Positions 40,101 to 50,595 of a stretch of 64,000 nt of DNA are shown here, one piece after another (the first letter of the stretch is position 1; each line of letters begins with the position of its first letter). A program made the position numbers and the translations under genes. The stretch is from Ooceraea biroi. Lineage: Eukaryota; Arthropoda; Insecta; Hymenoptera; Formicidae. Location: contig NC_039512.1 of assembly GCF_003672135.1 (NCBI RefSeq), positions 1,706,874 to 1,770,873 of the forward strand, read 5' to 3'. The notes beneath the pieces were generated by a model, which worked only from the letters and a program-made list of their open reading frames with translations, was not told where the DNA came from and did no database searches.

Positions 40101-41784
40101 AATGCTCGAAAGATAGGCAAGTTATAAAAAGAAATCGCACAGGGATCACTTCTATGAATTCAGATTCTACGTTTTTGAAGTCAGAGATTACTTCAAAGTT
40201 TCCGGAATTATATAGTTTATATATTCTTATCTTGCTAATCTATCGACACATCTATTTTACGTTTTTCAGAAATAGAGAAATAGAAATCTGCGTCAATCTA
40301 AGGAAATAAATCTTTTAAATATTTCGTTTATTCCAATTTATAAGGGAAAAATTGACAGATATTACAGCTAATCTCGACTTACGAAAATATAAAATAGATT
40401 CAAATTTGCAAAATACGTTTTTATGAATTCCTATCGATCCACGTATATTTCAGATAGTCACTTTGGAATAAATAGAACTGGTACTTTTATACTAAATATT
40501 TCTACATAGACTAATAGTGATAACACGAACGAAAACATGGAACTACGTGATGATGATATTCCTGATGCTCGAGTAAACAGATTAATTAGAAAGGGGCAAA
40601 GGGAATCGATTAGGGCGTCCGAGTGAACTTAATTCGTACGGCGACGGCATTTATGCGCATCGTAAGAAGCAGCCTTTTAAGGACTCTCAAAGAAGCACCA
40701 GTCCGTGCTTTTCCTTCTCTCTTCTTCTTCGTTTCTTCCTTTTCCCCTGTGTATTTGTTCACTTATATAACATTGATGTACTCTAAAGTTCTGTTTAGTA
40801 TACGTACTACGATAATTACAGTACTGTTATTGGCTTGGCGACTATGCCAATGCGCATATCCTCGTACTTCCACGGCGATGTACACAATAGGTGAAAAAAG
40901 TCTTTAGAGGAAAATAGGTTCTTTAGTAAATTGACAAGTAGATAGATTCGTGTTCGTGTAGATGTGTGTTCGTGAGTGTAGATCTGCACGTGTGCAGGTG
41001 TAGAGTAGAGGAGAACACGGCCCTAGGCTCTCCCTGCGATCCTCTTTTTCCGGAACCTTTTTTTCCCTACCGCGTTTCCGTTTCGCATATATACGGGACG
41101 CTCTATCTCATAAAATCGGTAAAATCGGCGATCTCCCTTTACTCTTTCCATCTAAAGCAGGAACCCTTCGCAAACACGTTTCGTATGAAGCCGACCATAT
41201 CTGAGGGGATATACGGCATGTAGGACGCATTTTTCGCATTGCATATCAAAGACATCTTTGGAATGGAAAGATACATTTTTTACACGCGCGCGGGAGGTAT
41301 ATAGGTATACAGAAAACAATTCCTGCAAAATATATATCAATGAACCATGAAATTTAGGAAAAATCTCAAAATCCCGTCAATATGACGCGTTACGTCATGT
41401 CGATGAGGATTTGACAAAAAATTAATTCAATATTTATCAACGTTAAATTTCGAAACAAACTAAATAAAAAAACCTAAGGTGTATATAACAGATACTAAAT
41501 ATACACAAAGAAGTATAATTTTCCATTTATAGAAACACCACGTATACAAGAGATAGTCGCGACATGTCGCATACGCCAGGTGTATTTTATCTCGAAGGTA
41601 CAGGATACCTCGATTATTAAAACAACTTTCTTTTCCGGTATCCCTCGTAATCCACCCACGGGAGATATTGGATCGATTTAAACGAGACAGAACGCGCTAT
41701 ACATGCAGACCAAAACGAGTCCCACGTCGCGTGTCCGCGCCTGATCCTTACGCGGTCGCGTCGGGTCTCGAAATGATCGTACCC
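34118..41784. other. Intergenic stretch without supported genes
   Basis: It includes the presumed promoter region of the SLC52A gene (34.1-34.6 kb) and AT-rich sequence. CpG-richer patches at about 35.13-35.28 kb and 37.57-38.06 kb have no protein-like frame longer than a few dozen residues, and AT dinucleotide runs occur around 36.69 kb. The presumed 3' region of the MATH-domain gene follows from about 41.0 kb. I see no gene here. Confidence 0.5.
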
Positions 41785-42312
41785 TCAGAGAGGATCCCCC
41801 CTCCTGGCGGCCATCTTCGCCGCTCTAGAGGCCAAAGCGCCCAGGGAACACACTAGCCCCGTCAACGTCTCCCAGAATGTGGTCCTACGTCGCTTGTGCG
41901 CCGCTTGGCCGACGTATCCCAAGTAGTAGTTGGCATACTGATCATTATTCATATTGGCGGCGCGAGTCTCATGATTGCCGCCATTGCTGGACCTGGCGCC
42001 GACACTGGACCTGGGCTGCTGCAGGATGCTGCGACGATGCTCCTGGCCGTTGCGATCGATGCTTCGCCTGGGCGAGGAGATGCCACTGCCTCCACTACTG
42101 GCGTTGCTGTGCCGATGTTGCTGACGGCGATGCTGTTCCTCGTAGAAATGCTGCTGCAGCTGCACGTTGCTCAATCGCCGGTCCATCATTCTGACGAGGT
42201 TCTGATGTACTTGCTGGTCGTCGTCCTGCAGTATCGCCCCCAGCGTCGCTGCTACCGGCAATTGACGCCGACTTGATGGTGTTGGTGATATTGATAGCTC
42301 GCGTTCCACTTG
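41785..42312 (-). CDS. In-frame extension after the MATH-gene TGA (possible readthrough product)
   Basis: Directly after the TGA of the MATH-domain gene the same frame stays open for 175 sense codons, ending in TGA at 41787-41785. The stop context is GCC TGA CAA. The peptide continues the Gln-rich style of the main protein (VQLQQHFYEEQHRRQQHRHS). It has Ser/Arg- and Asn-rich stretches and a distinct end: a tyrosine-rich piece (NNDQYANYYLGYVGQ), a basic patch (AHKRRRTTFW) and a mildly hydrophobic segment (ETLTGLVCSLGALASRAAKM). There is no ATG at its head; the first possible start would be an internal Met. It may be a readthrough extension of the MATH protein (total about 658 aa), an extension reached by unseen splicing, or simply 3' untranslated sequence. 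Confidence 0.45.
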   Translation of the reverse strand, partial: QVERELSISPTPSSRRQLPVAATLGAILQDDDQQVHQNLVRMMDRRLSNVQLQQHFYEEQHRRQQHRHSNASSGGSGISSPRRSIDRNGQEHRRSILQQPRSSVGARSSNGGNHETRAANMNNDQYANYYLGYVGQAAHKRRRTTFWETLTGLVCSLGALASRAAKMAARRGDPL

Positions 42313-45172
42313 TCAGGCGTATTCGGTGTCGCTGGATGCCGAACGCTCCAAGTGGCCCTGATGACCTACCGAGTGCTGTTGATTTGGGTGTTGCTGCTGC
42401 TGCTGTTGCGCCTGTGCGTACGCTAGACTCTTCTGGTAGCTGAATAACTGCCGTTCAAGACTGTAATTCTCCGCCTGTAATGACACGATCTCGCGCCGCA
42501 TCTGTTGATTGTGCACGCGGCACACGTCATCATATTTGTGATAGGTCGCCTGGAAAAGCAAGTGACTCTCGTTCCACTCCAGCCGGATTCTCAGTTGGCC
42601 CTTATCCGTGAGATATGGACAGTGATTCTCTTTCACCTCGTTCATATCCACGTTAGTTTCCATGATGATACCCTCGTCGGCGGATTCTTGAACGTAGTAG
42701 CGGCTGAATGGTTCGCCGGGCAGTCCAATCGGCACGACGTTTGGTCCCTCGCTCCTTAGCAGATATGCCGACCAACTGACGTACCTATTTAGACAAAATT
42801 GCGGAGAATATTATTATAATTAAGTCAATTTTATATAATAATTTAAACTGTGCGGAGAGATCTTAATGATTCAGTCTTCCACACATTTTCTAGTCATCTT
42901 TATAATATTCCTTAAATGCTTGACTTATTTAGAGAGAAACATCTATTTTTTTAAATATATTTCTTTAATAGAAAGATTTTCTAACTAGAACAAAAAATAT
43001 TTATGAATATGATAATTAGTACAGTTAGTAGATAATTAGATTACTTTTTTACCACTGATTGCTAAATATAATTGATAAAAATTTGAAAATCTTTATGATA
43101 TATACATAACGATGTTCTCCACTCCTTAATCATTTATACAGGGTGTCCCGAGTTTTAACCGATAAACTGCGGAAGCATATTCTACTAGTGGAAATAAGAA
43201 AGAATTCTTATATCGAGTTTGCTTAGAAATGCTTTATTACAAAGTTATAAACCAATATTGAAAAGAAATATGAGATAAGTAACAACGGATTTATTCACAA
43301 AAATAAAAATTATCTACGCAATGATTTAGTGACGCATTTCAAAATGTTGTCCTTGCACATCGATACAAGCTAGACATCGACGTAGTACAGAATTTGTTAC
43401 AGTACGACATTCCTGAAAATTTTGTTGCATCTCAGTAACTGAATTAGTAATTCGTTGCTTTAAATCTATCTGGTACTCTCCTGTTAGGAAATCTACGTTG
43501 ATACTCTCGTACGGCAGCTCGTGCATTTCCGTCACAGAATCCGTACACGAAATGAATATCGGTGTATTCCTCATTTGAAAACACTTTTGGCATTCTGATA
43601 GTAATTGCTAGTTGACACGACGATTGAAATCTAACAGCTACTGTTGTGAAAGTAACAATCATACTGAATCGTTTCAACATAGTGAACATGAATACATGTG
43701 AATACACATAACATAAACATCTTCGACCTTGCAAATTCTACACTATGTTCCGTTGTTACTTCTTATCTCATATTTCTTTTCAATATTGGTTTATAACTTT
43801 GTAATAAAGCATTTCTAAGCAAACTCGATATAAGAATTTTTTCTTATTTCCACTAGTAGAATATGCTCCCGCAGTTTGTCGGTTAAAACCCGGGACACCC
43901 TGTAGAGAAAATAAAATTGATACTCTTACCTTAAATGATTCCTCGGCACATTGTGGATGTCTTTATACACTAGGTGCAGCCTGACCGTGTCGGAGTTAAG
44001 ATCGGCACGGATAGCCCAGGCTTGCTTGTCGCGATCGTAGCAGGGCGCGGCAGGCAACGGCAGCGACGGACTCAACGCTTGCACCGCAATCTCGCAGATG
44101 GTTCTCGCCTCGAGCATCTCCAACGATACTCGGAGCGTGCCCTTGTGCGCGATGTCAGACCACCTGACCCTGGTGTGCCATCCGAAGCCACAACCTTCAG
44201 CGTCGGAGATGTCCTCGATCGGTCCGGAATCGATCCGTCGATCGCCCTCGCCTAGCGCCAGACTATACCTTACCCGGCACCGATGATCAAACCCCGATAG
44301 TCTCATCAGATAAACGCTCACGCGACTCTCCTGACCGCGACCGTCCGTATCCTTGCCATGCGGATAGATGACCAAGTTCCAGTCGAAACCGCCGAACGCG
44401 ATGTAATCGGTCTCCAGCTTGCTCGGCTTCGTCTGGCCCGCCGAGAATACCGACGTCGGCATCCTGACCTCGGTCATATAGACAGTCCGCACGTTCGCCA
44501 TGGACAGCTCCAGCTGGAACTCGCCGTTTGTGTCGGCGAAATTACGGCTGAAGAGATCCGCCACGGCGATGTAGCTACGATTGCCTTGCGCTGGAGCCTC
44601 ATAGGTAAACTTGACGCGTTTGCCGGAGAAGCTCTCGTTCATGGAGAAGTGCTCTCGATTCAGCAGCGTGAACGTGAAATCCACGTACACGCGGAGGTTT
44701 CTTGATGCGCCACGCCATACCAGGTACACGCCGAGAACCTTGAAAGAGTAATCACCGGGATAATGGTGACCATTTCGTTTCATTTCATTCGCCGTCTCAC
44801 TTTAATCGTATTTTTCTAAATAGACTTGGATTAATACTGAAGTTGAATATCTAAAATAATGTTCTTTCCAATATATTATGCAAGAGGAAAAAAGTTGATC
44901 TTTAACATTCTCTCATAAAAGGAAGAATTTTATTAAATATTTGTCAAAATATTAATAAGTTTTTCAATTAGTGATTCTAATGAAGATTTGAGGGAGATGA
45001 TTACCTTTTCCCCGCGCGAGAAAGCGACGGCCCATCTCTGAAAACCGCATACTAGTTCTTTGCTCGTGACGTCCCTCTCAGGATCGCGCACGACGGTCCT
45101 AGTGACGACGAAGGAGAAGACCCGCGTGCCACTGCGATCGTGCAGCTGCGCGAACCTATACAACAAAGCCAT
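42313..45172 (-). CDS. Protein with repeated MATH/TRAF-like domains and a coiled coil
   Basis: Three coding exons on the minus strand (45172-45005, 44738-43930, 42784-42313) give 1449 nt and 482 aa up to the first stop, TGA at 42315-42313. I recognise the fold but not the gene name. Residues about 10-130 look like a MATH domain (SKELVCGFQRWAVAFSRGEK, then VLGVYLVWRG, RVYVDFTFTLLNREHFSMNE and GNRSYIAVADLF). A second MATH-like block follows (FGGFDWNLVIYPHG, SRVSVYLMRL, CGFGWHTRVRWSDI). A third, weaker one spans the last intron (WAIRADLNSDTVRLHLVYKD; YVSWSAYLLRSEG). Then come a coiled coil (RREIVSLQAENYSLERQLFS) and a Gln run. MATH domains bind short peptide motifs, so an adaptor role is inferred. 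A 5' untranslated part of the first exon probably begins after the acceptor at 45250. The in-frame extension past the stop is listed separately. Confidence 0.82.
43139..43902 (-). mobile_element. Internally deleted mariner-like element with long inverted repeats
   Basis: A 764-bp element lying in intron 2 of the MATH-domain gene, flanked by TA (43137-43138 and 43903-43904). Both ends begin cagggtgtcccg. The terminal inverted repeats extend inward about 145 bases with few mismatches, far longer than in ordinary mariners. Between them, on the minus strand, is the N-terminal part of a DUF4817-type transposase (MPKVFSNEEYTDIHFVYGFC, then GNARAAVREYQRRFPNRRVP, from about 43590). A piece of its C-terminus follows (QNFQECRTVTNSVLRRCLAC, then QHFEMRH, ending near 43326). 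The catalytic core is missing, so this is a non-autonomous deletion derivative. Assignment of the two fragments to one parent transposase is from memory of the family. Confidence 0.85.
44739..45004 (-). other. First coding-region intron of the MATH-domain gene
   Basis: Phase 0 intron with donor AAG|GTAATC on the minus strand (45005/45004) and acceptor ctttcaag (44739). Nothing else is seen in it. Confidence 0.8.
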
Positions 45173-45249
45173 CACCGCATCTCGAGGGCACCCTTAATCC
45201 GATGGTCCGCGTTTACGAGAAGAATTCGTCTTGATTGGCCTATGAAAAT

Positions 45250-46423
45250 CTGAAAAAAACACGATATCCCGTTAATGGCGATTAGAACAATAATTATCCT
45301 GGCAGTAATACTACTATGAAAGTTCAAACAATTTTTAAAAGAGCGACATAACGTAAACACCTCTAACTAACAACATTTTCTGGCTTTAATGCTTTTTATT
45401 ATATATTTCTTTTCTTAACAGTTATCACAGACTTGCGAGAAATTAAGCGAAATACAACAGAATAATAATTAATTCCTCTAACTTAATAATGACATTAATA
45501 ATGAACATCGTAAGGTCTCAAAAACAGAATATTTCGTTAAGTATTTCCTTTTGAGATTCAAAGCGCGATTACTAAAAAATTCTTGCTTCGAATTTCTTTG
45601 GAGAGCTCACTGGTATCACACTGCACTGCCGTCGTAATCCGCTTTCATTCCCACATGCTGCAACGTACGTAACGGCCTTTGTGGTATTAATTGTTACGTA
45701 TAACGGAGTATGCCGTATTGAACACGGGCGAGTAGGCTCTGGCGTGGTTTTTCAATGAAAGGAACGCGGGGAAAAGCGGCGACCTGATTTCGCGAATAAC
45801 GATCTCCACATCCTCCAGAAAATGACGTAGACAAGTTTCGAATTTTGCTCCTAAAATACTGCATACAGATTCCCGATGAGAAGTAGAAGTAAAGTAGAAT
45901 CGTAATCTCGGATAACTCGATGCATTGTAATGCCGATGAGAAATCCATTAAGTAATTATGTTTCATGATGTTGTAAAACAATCTGCGAGTATGCAATCTG
46001 TAAGTACAAATTTAGCACTCTGTATCATATTATATACATATTCCATGCAGAACTGCGTTGCGTAACGTATGCATTTGCTAATGCACGTTCGCTCGTATTC
46101 GCCTATTTTCACATGAGATGTTCCATCTGTCACCTAAATGTCACGTGAATATCATGTCGCATTTAATAAATTATAACGAAAAATGTAACTGAAAAATCAA
46201 GCATGTAAAAGTAAGACTCGGTGCTCATACGTTCGGAAAATTTCATGTTTGAGAGATCCAGGTAAAATATTTCTTTCTAAATTTCTTTCGAAATACTTTT
46301 TTCTTTTTCAGCTTGTTGCTATTTCAATAGTAGCATTAGTAATAGTTTTTGCTGGTATGCTGCATGTTTGAAATACGACGAGAGTTACTTTTTTATCTAC
46401 TTAGGAAGATTCAATAGATCGTC
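45250..46423. other. Divergent intergenic region between the MATH gene and the first TPR gene
   Basis: It presumably holds the promoters of both genes, which are transcribed away from each other. An acceptor on the minus strand at 45250-45251 (tttttttcag) suggests a 5' untranslated exon for the MATH gene further up. An AG acceptor just before gaagattc at about 46404 suggests the same for the TPR gene. A protein-like minus-strand open stretch at 45692-45870 is listed separately. Confidence 0.5.
45692..45870 (-). other. Possible unassigned coding exon
   Basis: On the minus strand, after a pyrimidine-rich stretch and the acceptor ctgtatgcag (ending near 45871), a frame opens that reads SILGAKFETCLRHFLEDVEI, then VIREIRSPLFPAFLSLKNHA and RAYSPVFNTAYSVI. 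It is followed by a possible donor (C|GTAACA) or a TAA. Composition and hydrophobic pattern look like real protein, but I do not recognise a family and found no partner exon with certainty. Confidence 0.25.
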
Positions 46424-49400
46424 ATGTTGGCGCTGAAGAAGGAGGAGGCTCCTGAAGTCTTCAGGGAGGCCATCCTTTATCGTGAATGGGGCCATCGACT
46501 GGCCAGTCTGGGTAGTTACCCATTGGCTATAGATTATTTCAAAAAGGCATCTAAATTGGCTGAAGTCGAGGACCTCAGATCGTTAATCGGTCACTGCAGA
46601 GCGCTCCTTAGAAACGCGAAGTACTTCAAAGCAGAAAAATTGTCGGGGAAATGTATGACACTAGGTATGACCGCGCTAACATCCTGAAAATCTCTGTGAA
46701 ACGTAAATTGAAAATACAAAATGACGTAAGTGCAAGACTTTATTTTTCATACTTTTTTCCTCTTCAAGAGTGCCCTTTTCAAGAGTGTAAATGTGCTTAT
46801 TATTACAACTATTTTCAATATTATTAACTGTCTTCACATTCTACACTTTCTTACGCCAATTTGCTAATTTGCTCGCAATTTATTCAAATCTACATGACAC
46901 TGAAATCTACGTCATTTCGTACTTTCAGTCCACAAATAACGTTTATCCTGCAGACACATTAATTCTGCTCGATAAATATCTTGCGTCTTAAGCAACGTCA
47001 AGTAATGACTTTCGATGTATAACGACCCTTCGCTCGATGATCCAATAAAGTAGCGCGCTTGATCTCTGCGTTCGCGCATCTCGGCTGCAGATCCCGATCA
47101 TTACAAAGCACGGCAGATGCGGATGAAGGCGCTTTTCCAGATCGGCGAGTTCGGTCACAGCCTGGCTCACGCCTACGCGGGTATGCGGCGGCATAGGATG
47201 ACCTTTGAGCACGGCGTCCATCAGGCGACCGAGACCATTGAAGATTGTGTCGGCCGGAACACATCGCCTATAGCGTTGCTGCTGCTCTATCCGTGGATAC
47301 GACGGCTGAACGAGCACCGCGAGCTTCTGATCGGCAAGCTCAAGGAGGAGGAGCAGGAGGAGGATGAGTTCGAAGGTGCGTATCGTGCCCAGAATAAAGG
47401 CGGTACTTTCTCGCCATATTGCTGCTATCAATCCTCGAGCGACGGCGAGGATGAGTGTCTTCGGAGCAACGCTCTCTTTTCTCTCTTTCTCTGACTTTTA
47501 CGAAACGAGATTCAACTTTTTTTTATAGTAGAGCAGAAGAGTACTTTAGGCAGTACTTCTCGACTATGATCAAGTAATTGCGTTTTAAAGATTTTACCGA
47601 AAACTATTATATGTATGTTATTTTCGAATATTATTTGCAAATAATAGATACACTTGTAAATGACATAAAATTTTATTTGTACTGGTTTGAAATTTTGAAA
47701 ATAGTATAGGAGGTGCAAATCGACTGTAACCGTAGATATCGTGGAGGACGAGTCGAGATTCCAGGTGAACGACCCGGAGGTGCAACGACAGGTGCGATTG
47801 AAAGGGTTGCAGCGCGTTATAGCGAAATTGTATATGGGTCTCTTGGCGATCGATAAGGATTTCCTCGAGGAGATTGTGAGCCACCCGGAAATCGTGGCCT
47901 CGGCGAACAGGAGCTCGACTTTAGAGCTGCTCGCTCTTGCAAGTACATGCCATCGAAACGTAATGTGCCTGCAGGATCTCCTCCGAATGAGACGACCGAT
48001 CTACGTTACGCTTTTTCAACGACGAGCGATCCCGAAGGGGCATAAAATGATGATCGAGCAGGAACGAAGATTGCGCAGAAATATAATCATCATACAGGCA
48101 GATTTCCTGTTACGCTATTTGCATGCTGCAAGAATTAACAAAAACTATCGTACTTTTTTCGGGTTGGTAGTGTCCGGTCTAGTCAGCAAGCAGTCAATAT
48201 ATTATGAACGTTTTATTTATTTTATTTTATATGTTATAAACATTTTAGTTTTATTCTGAACGTTCGTTAAAAATTTAAATTCTGGAATATCTGATTATGT
48301 GTAAAATTTAATCGATACATGAAATTTATTTAATATCCTGTGGTATCAAGAATCGAATTTTTGAAGTCTCTTCTTTTAAGTTTTATTTTATTTTCAGTGT
48401 TATAAGTTTGCAAGTTTGCCATTTTTATTTCTTATGCAGAAATTACTTATTTACGAATCTTATTTACGAATAATTTATTTGACAAGAATAAATAAATAAG
48501 TAAATAGGAATAAGTGAATAAAAAAGAATAAATTTATCTAATTTTAGATTAATACTTGTTTTTCCTAACAATTAATTGTTTCTTTTATTCCTATGAAGTT
48601 CTAATATTAGAAAAACTCGACTTAATCTTTTCGCTAGATTTATCGAACGTATCAAGGACAAGTTCGATTCGTATTCAGACCGGATGTTTCCACTGAAACA
48701 AAAGTGCTTAGACGCACTATATAAAATGGTGGCGTGGGTGTACATTGACACGCGTAATTTGATGTGTCTGGAAAACGAGGAAATGAAGACAAGGTACTTG
48801 AAGCATCACCTGGGAATACGAGTCGCGATGTTGCCTCGAGACATCGATCTCGCGTGGATGCCGACTGTGAATCCAAAGGAAACGCTCAAGATGTTTCGCA
48901 GGTGTATATTATTCACACATTTACCACAGATTTCAGGGAAAAAAGACATAATATATCTGATAAGTTTCCTACATTTTTCATGCGCAAATTATAACATTTA
49001 TATTTCATTAATGTACTAACATATTTTTGTTTATTCATTTGCGTGAATTCTTTCTAATTTTGTATCTGTTACCGTTTTGACAAGTGCGCACAGTTTTGAC
49101 AAGTTCAATACATATAATTACATAATTTATGTAATTACACAAATGACGTAAATTGTGAAACACATTTATCTTGCATTAATTTATGCATCGAATTCATTAT
49201 TGTAATTACGCGCGCAATTTATTCTCTATAACAATTTCCATTTAACTGATCAATATGCCTAAAACAATTTCAATATTTGCGGCTTGAGCAGGAGATTAGC
49301 CCTGGCATCCGCGCCGCTCGAACTCGTCTGGTTATATCATGAATTTTGCAAGTTTCTCATCGACATCAATCGCTTCGATCTGGCCAGATTCTACGCGAAG

Positions 49401-50595
49401 AAGGGACGCGATTTGGCGCAGAAGACAGACTATGATCAATGGATCCTGAATATCGATCATTTGACGCTACGAATAGAGATCCATCAGAATAACCGGAACG
49501 AGGCGAAAGACGCCGCGATTTTAGCGCTTGCATGTGCCAGAAAACTCGATATCGATTACCTGGTAAAAATAAAATCCCACAATTTCGCGAACGTACTCAT
49601 AATAGCGGCGGCCCTCTTGTGGTCAAATTTATTCAACGATCGATAGCCGATTGCGTATTATTTAAAGTTAGTTCGCGGCGTACGCGTGTCTAAGAAACGT
49701 CGGGAAATAGCCAACGGAAAGCCCGCCGCCGTCTTCGACAGTTCGCATTAATTTTTCCTTCCCTCAGAGCAATCTGCGCTTTCGCGAGTTTAATTTTTCA
49801 GTGGACGGCGTCTAGCAACACTCCGGCGGATTACAGACACCAAAGCACTATCTCAAACTGTAGCGAGCGCGAGAAGAAATTTTTTCCTCGATACGATTTT
49901 ACGGCGCTGTTATATATATATATATATTTTTAAACACGTTGAAAATTGTTTTGCTTTCTTTTGCTTTCTTTTAAAAGCATTTTGAACTTTTTGCTGGGTT
50001 AAAGTGTTTCCACTAGTTACGTAAAGTTTCCTCGCGCCATATAAAAACCGGAGAAATAGCTTCAGAAAATCTTTCTTCGTGAAAGATACGACGGACGTGA
50101 GGACCCTCTTCCGAAAAGCGGTTCGTGATTATAGCGCGGCACAATCGAATCGCTGACGTAGGAACGGACCTAAAGGATTCTCCATTTGGCGACGGCGGTC
50201 TTAATTCAACAGCCGGTCTTATAACGTTTCCGCAGATAGATTTCTATGAAAGGGCCGTGCAAGCTGTGGAAGCGGAGCTGGACGTGGAACGGATCGGTGA
50301 CTTTGACGGCATCGCTGCCAGGCAGCAGCTCATTCTGGACCTGATGCCGCCGGGGATGAAGGGGGAGGTGGATTTTCTGTGGCGGCGCATGGACGTCGTA
50401 CCCGCCAGGAGAAGACTCTCCGTCATGCCGGGCTGCAAGCCGATCGATCGAAAGTTCAAAATGCCCTCCACGCGAAGGACCATTTTGCCCAGCCCGCGCA
50501 AGGACCCGGAAAGGGATGCCAGAATCGCTCTGCTGAAGCAGCACGTCCCGCCTCTCAGACGACCGGGCTTTGTGAATTTCGAGGAATTTGAATGA
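46424..50595 (+). CDS. ODAD4: TPR protein resembling TTC25/ODAD4 (outer dynein arm docking), first paralogue
   Basis: Six exons: 46424-46664, 47091-47375, 47736-48162, 48638-48901, 49292-49562 and 50236-50595 (1848 nt, 615 aa). Junction phases agree throughout, and an in-frame TAG lies three codons before the ATG. TTC25/ODAD4 helps dock outer dynein arms onto axonemal doublets of cilia and sperm flagella. N-terminal TPR units occupy residues 1-150: REWGHRLASLGSYPLAIDYF with KKASKLAEVE; HYKARQMRMKALFQIGEFGH with SLAHAYAGMRR. The family-like block FEHGVHQATETIEDCVG follows, then an acidic linker (KEEEQEEDEFEG). A charged middle region (RQVRLKGLQRVIAKLYMGLL, then FIERIKDKFDSYSDRMFPLK) comes next. 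C-terminal TPRs (VWLYHEFCKFLIDINRFDLA, then RFYAKKGRDLAQ) precede a basic tail ending RRPGFVNFEEFE. In insects expression is expected in testis and ciliated neurons; this is inferred from the family. Confidence 0.85.
46665..47090 (+). other. Intron 1 of the first TPR gene
   Basis: Phase 1 intron, donor CTAG|GTATGA and acceptor cggctgcag. AT-rich; nothing else recognised. Confidence 0.85.
47376..47735 (+). other. Intron 2 of the first TPR gene
   Basis: Phase 1 intron, donor GAAG|GTGCGT and acceptor taaccgtag. The exon frame runs on into the intron for some 40 codons before a stop; this is not supported as coding. Confidence 0.75.
48163..48637 (+). other. Intron 3 of the first TPR gene
   Basis: Phase 2 intron, donor GG|GTTGGT (weak, but the one that keeps frame) and acceptor cgctag. 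AT-rich with short taaataa-type repeats near 48.49 kb. Confidence 0.75.
48902..49291 (+). other. Intron 4 of the first TPR gene
   Basis: Phase 2 intron, donor AG|GTGTAT and acceptor ttgagcag. AT-rich; nothing else recognised. Confidence 0.8.
49563..50235 (+). other. Intron 5 of the first TPR gene
   Basis: Phase 0 intron, donor CTG|GTAAAA and acceptor gtttccgcag. Contains an (AT)n run at about 49913-49926. Confidence 0.8.

Noticed and set aside
41785..42315. Selenocysteine decoding of the MATH-gene TGA
   Set aside because: Hymenoptera are reported to have lost the selenocysteine machinery, and the position is not a redox-type motif; ordinary readthrough or termination is more likely.
42310..42385. 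Short intron that would splice out the MATH-gene TGA (donor at CG|GTAGGT near 42379)
   Set aside because: The only nearby acceptor after the TGA leaves the wrong phase, and no branch or pyrimidine tract is evident.
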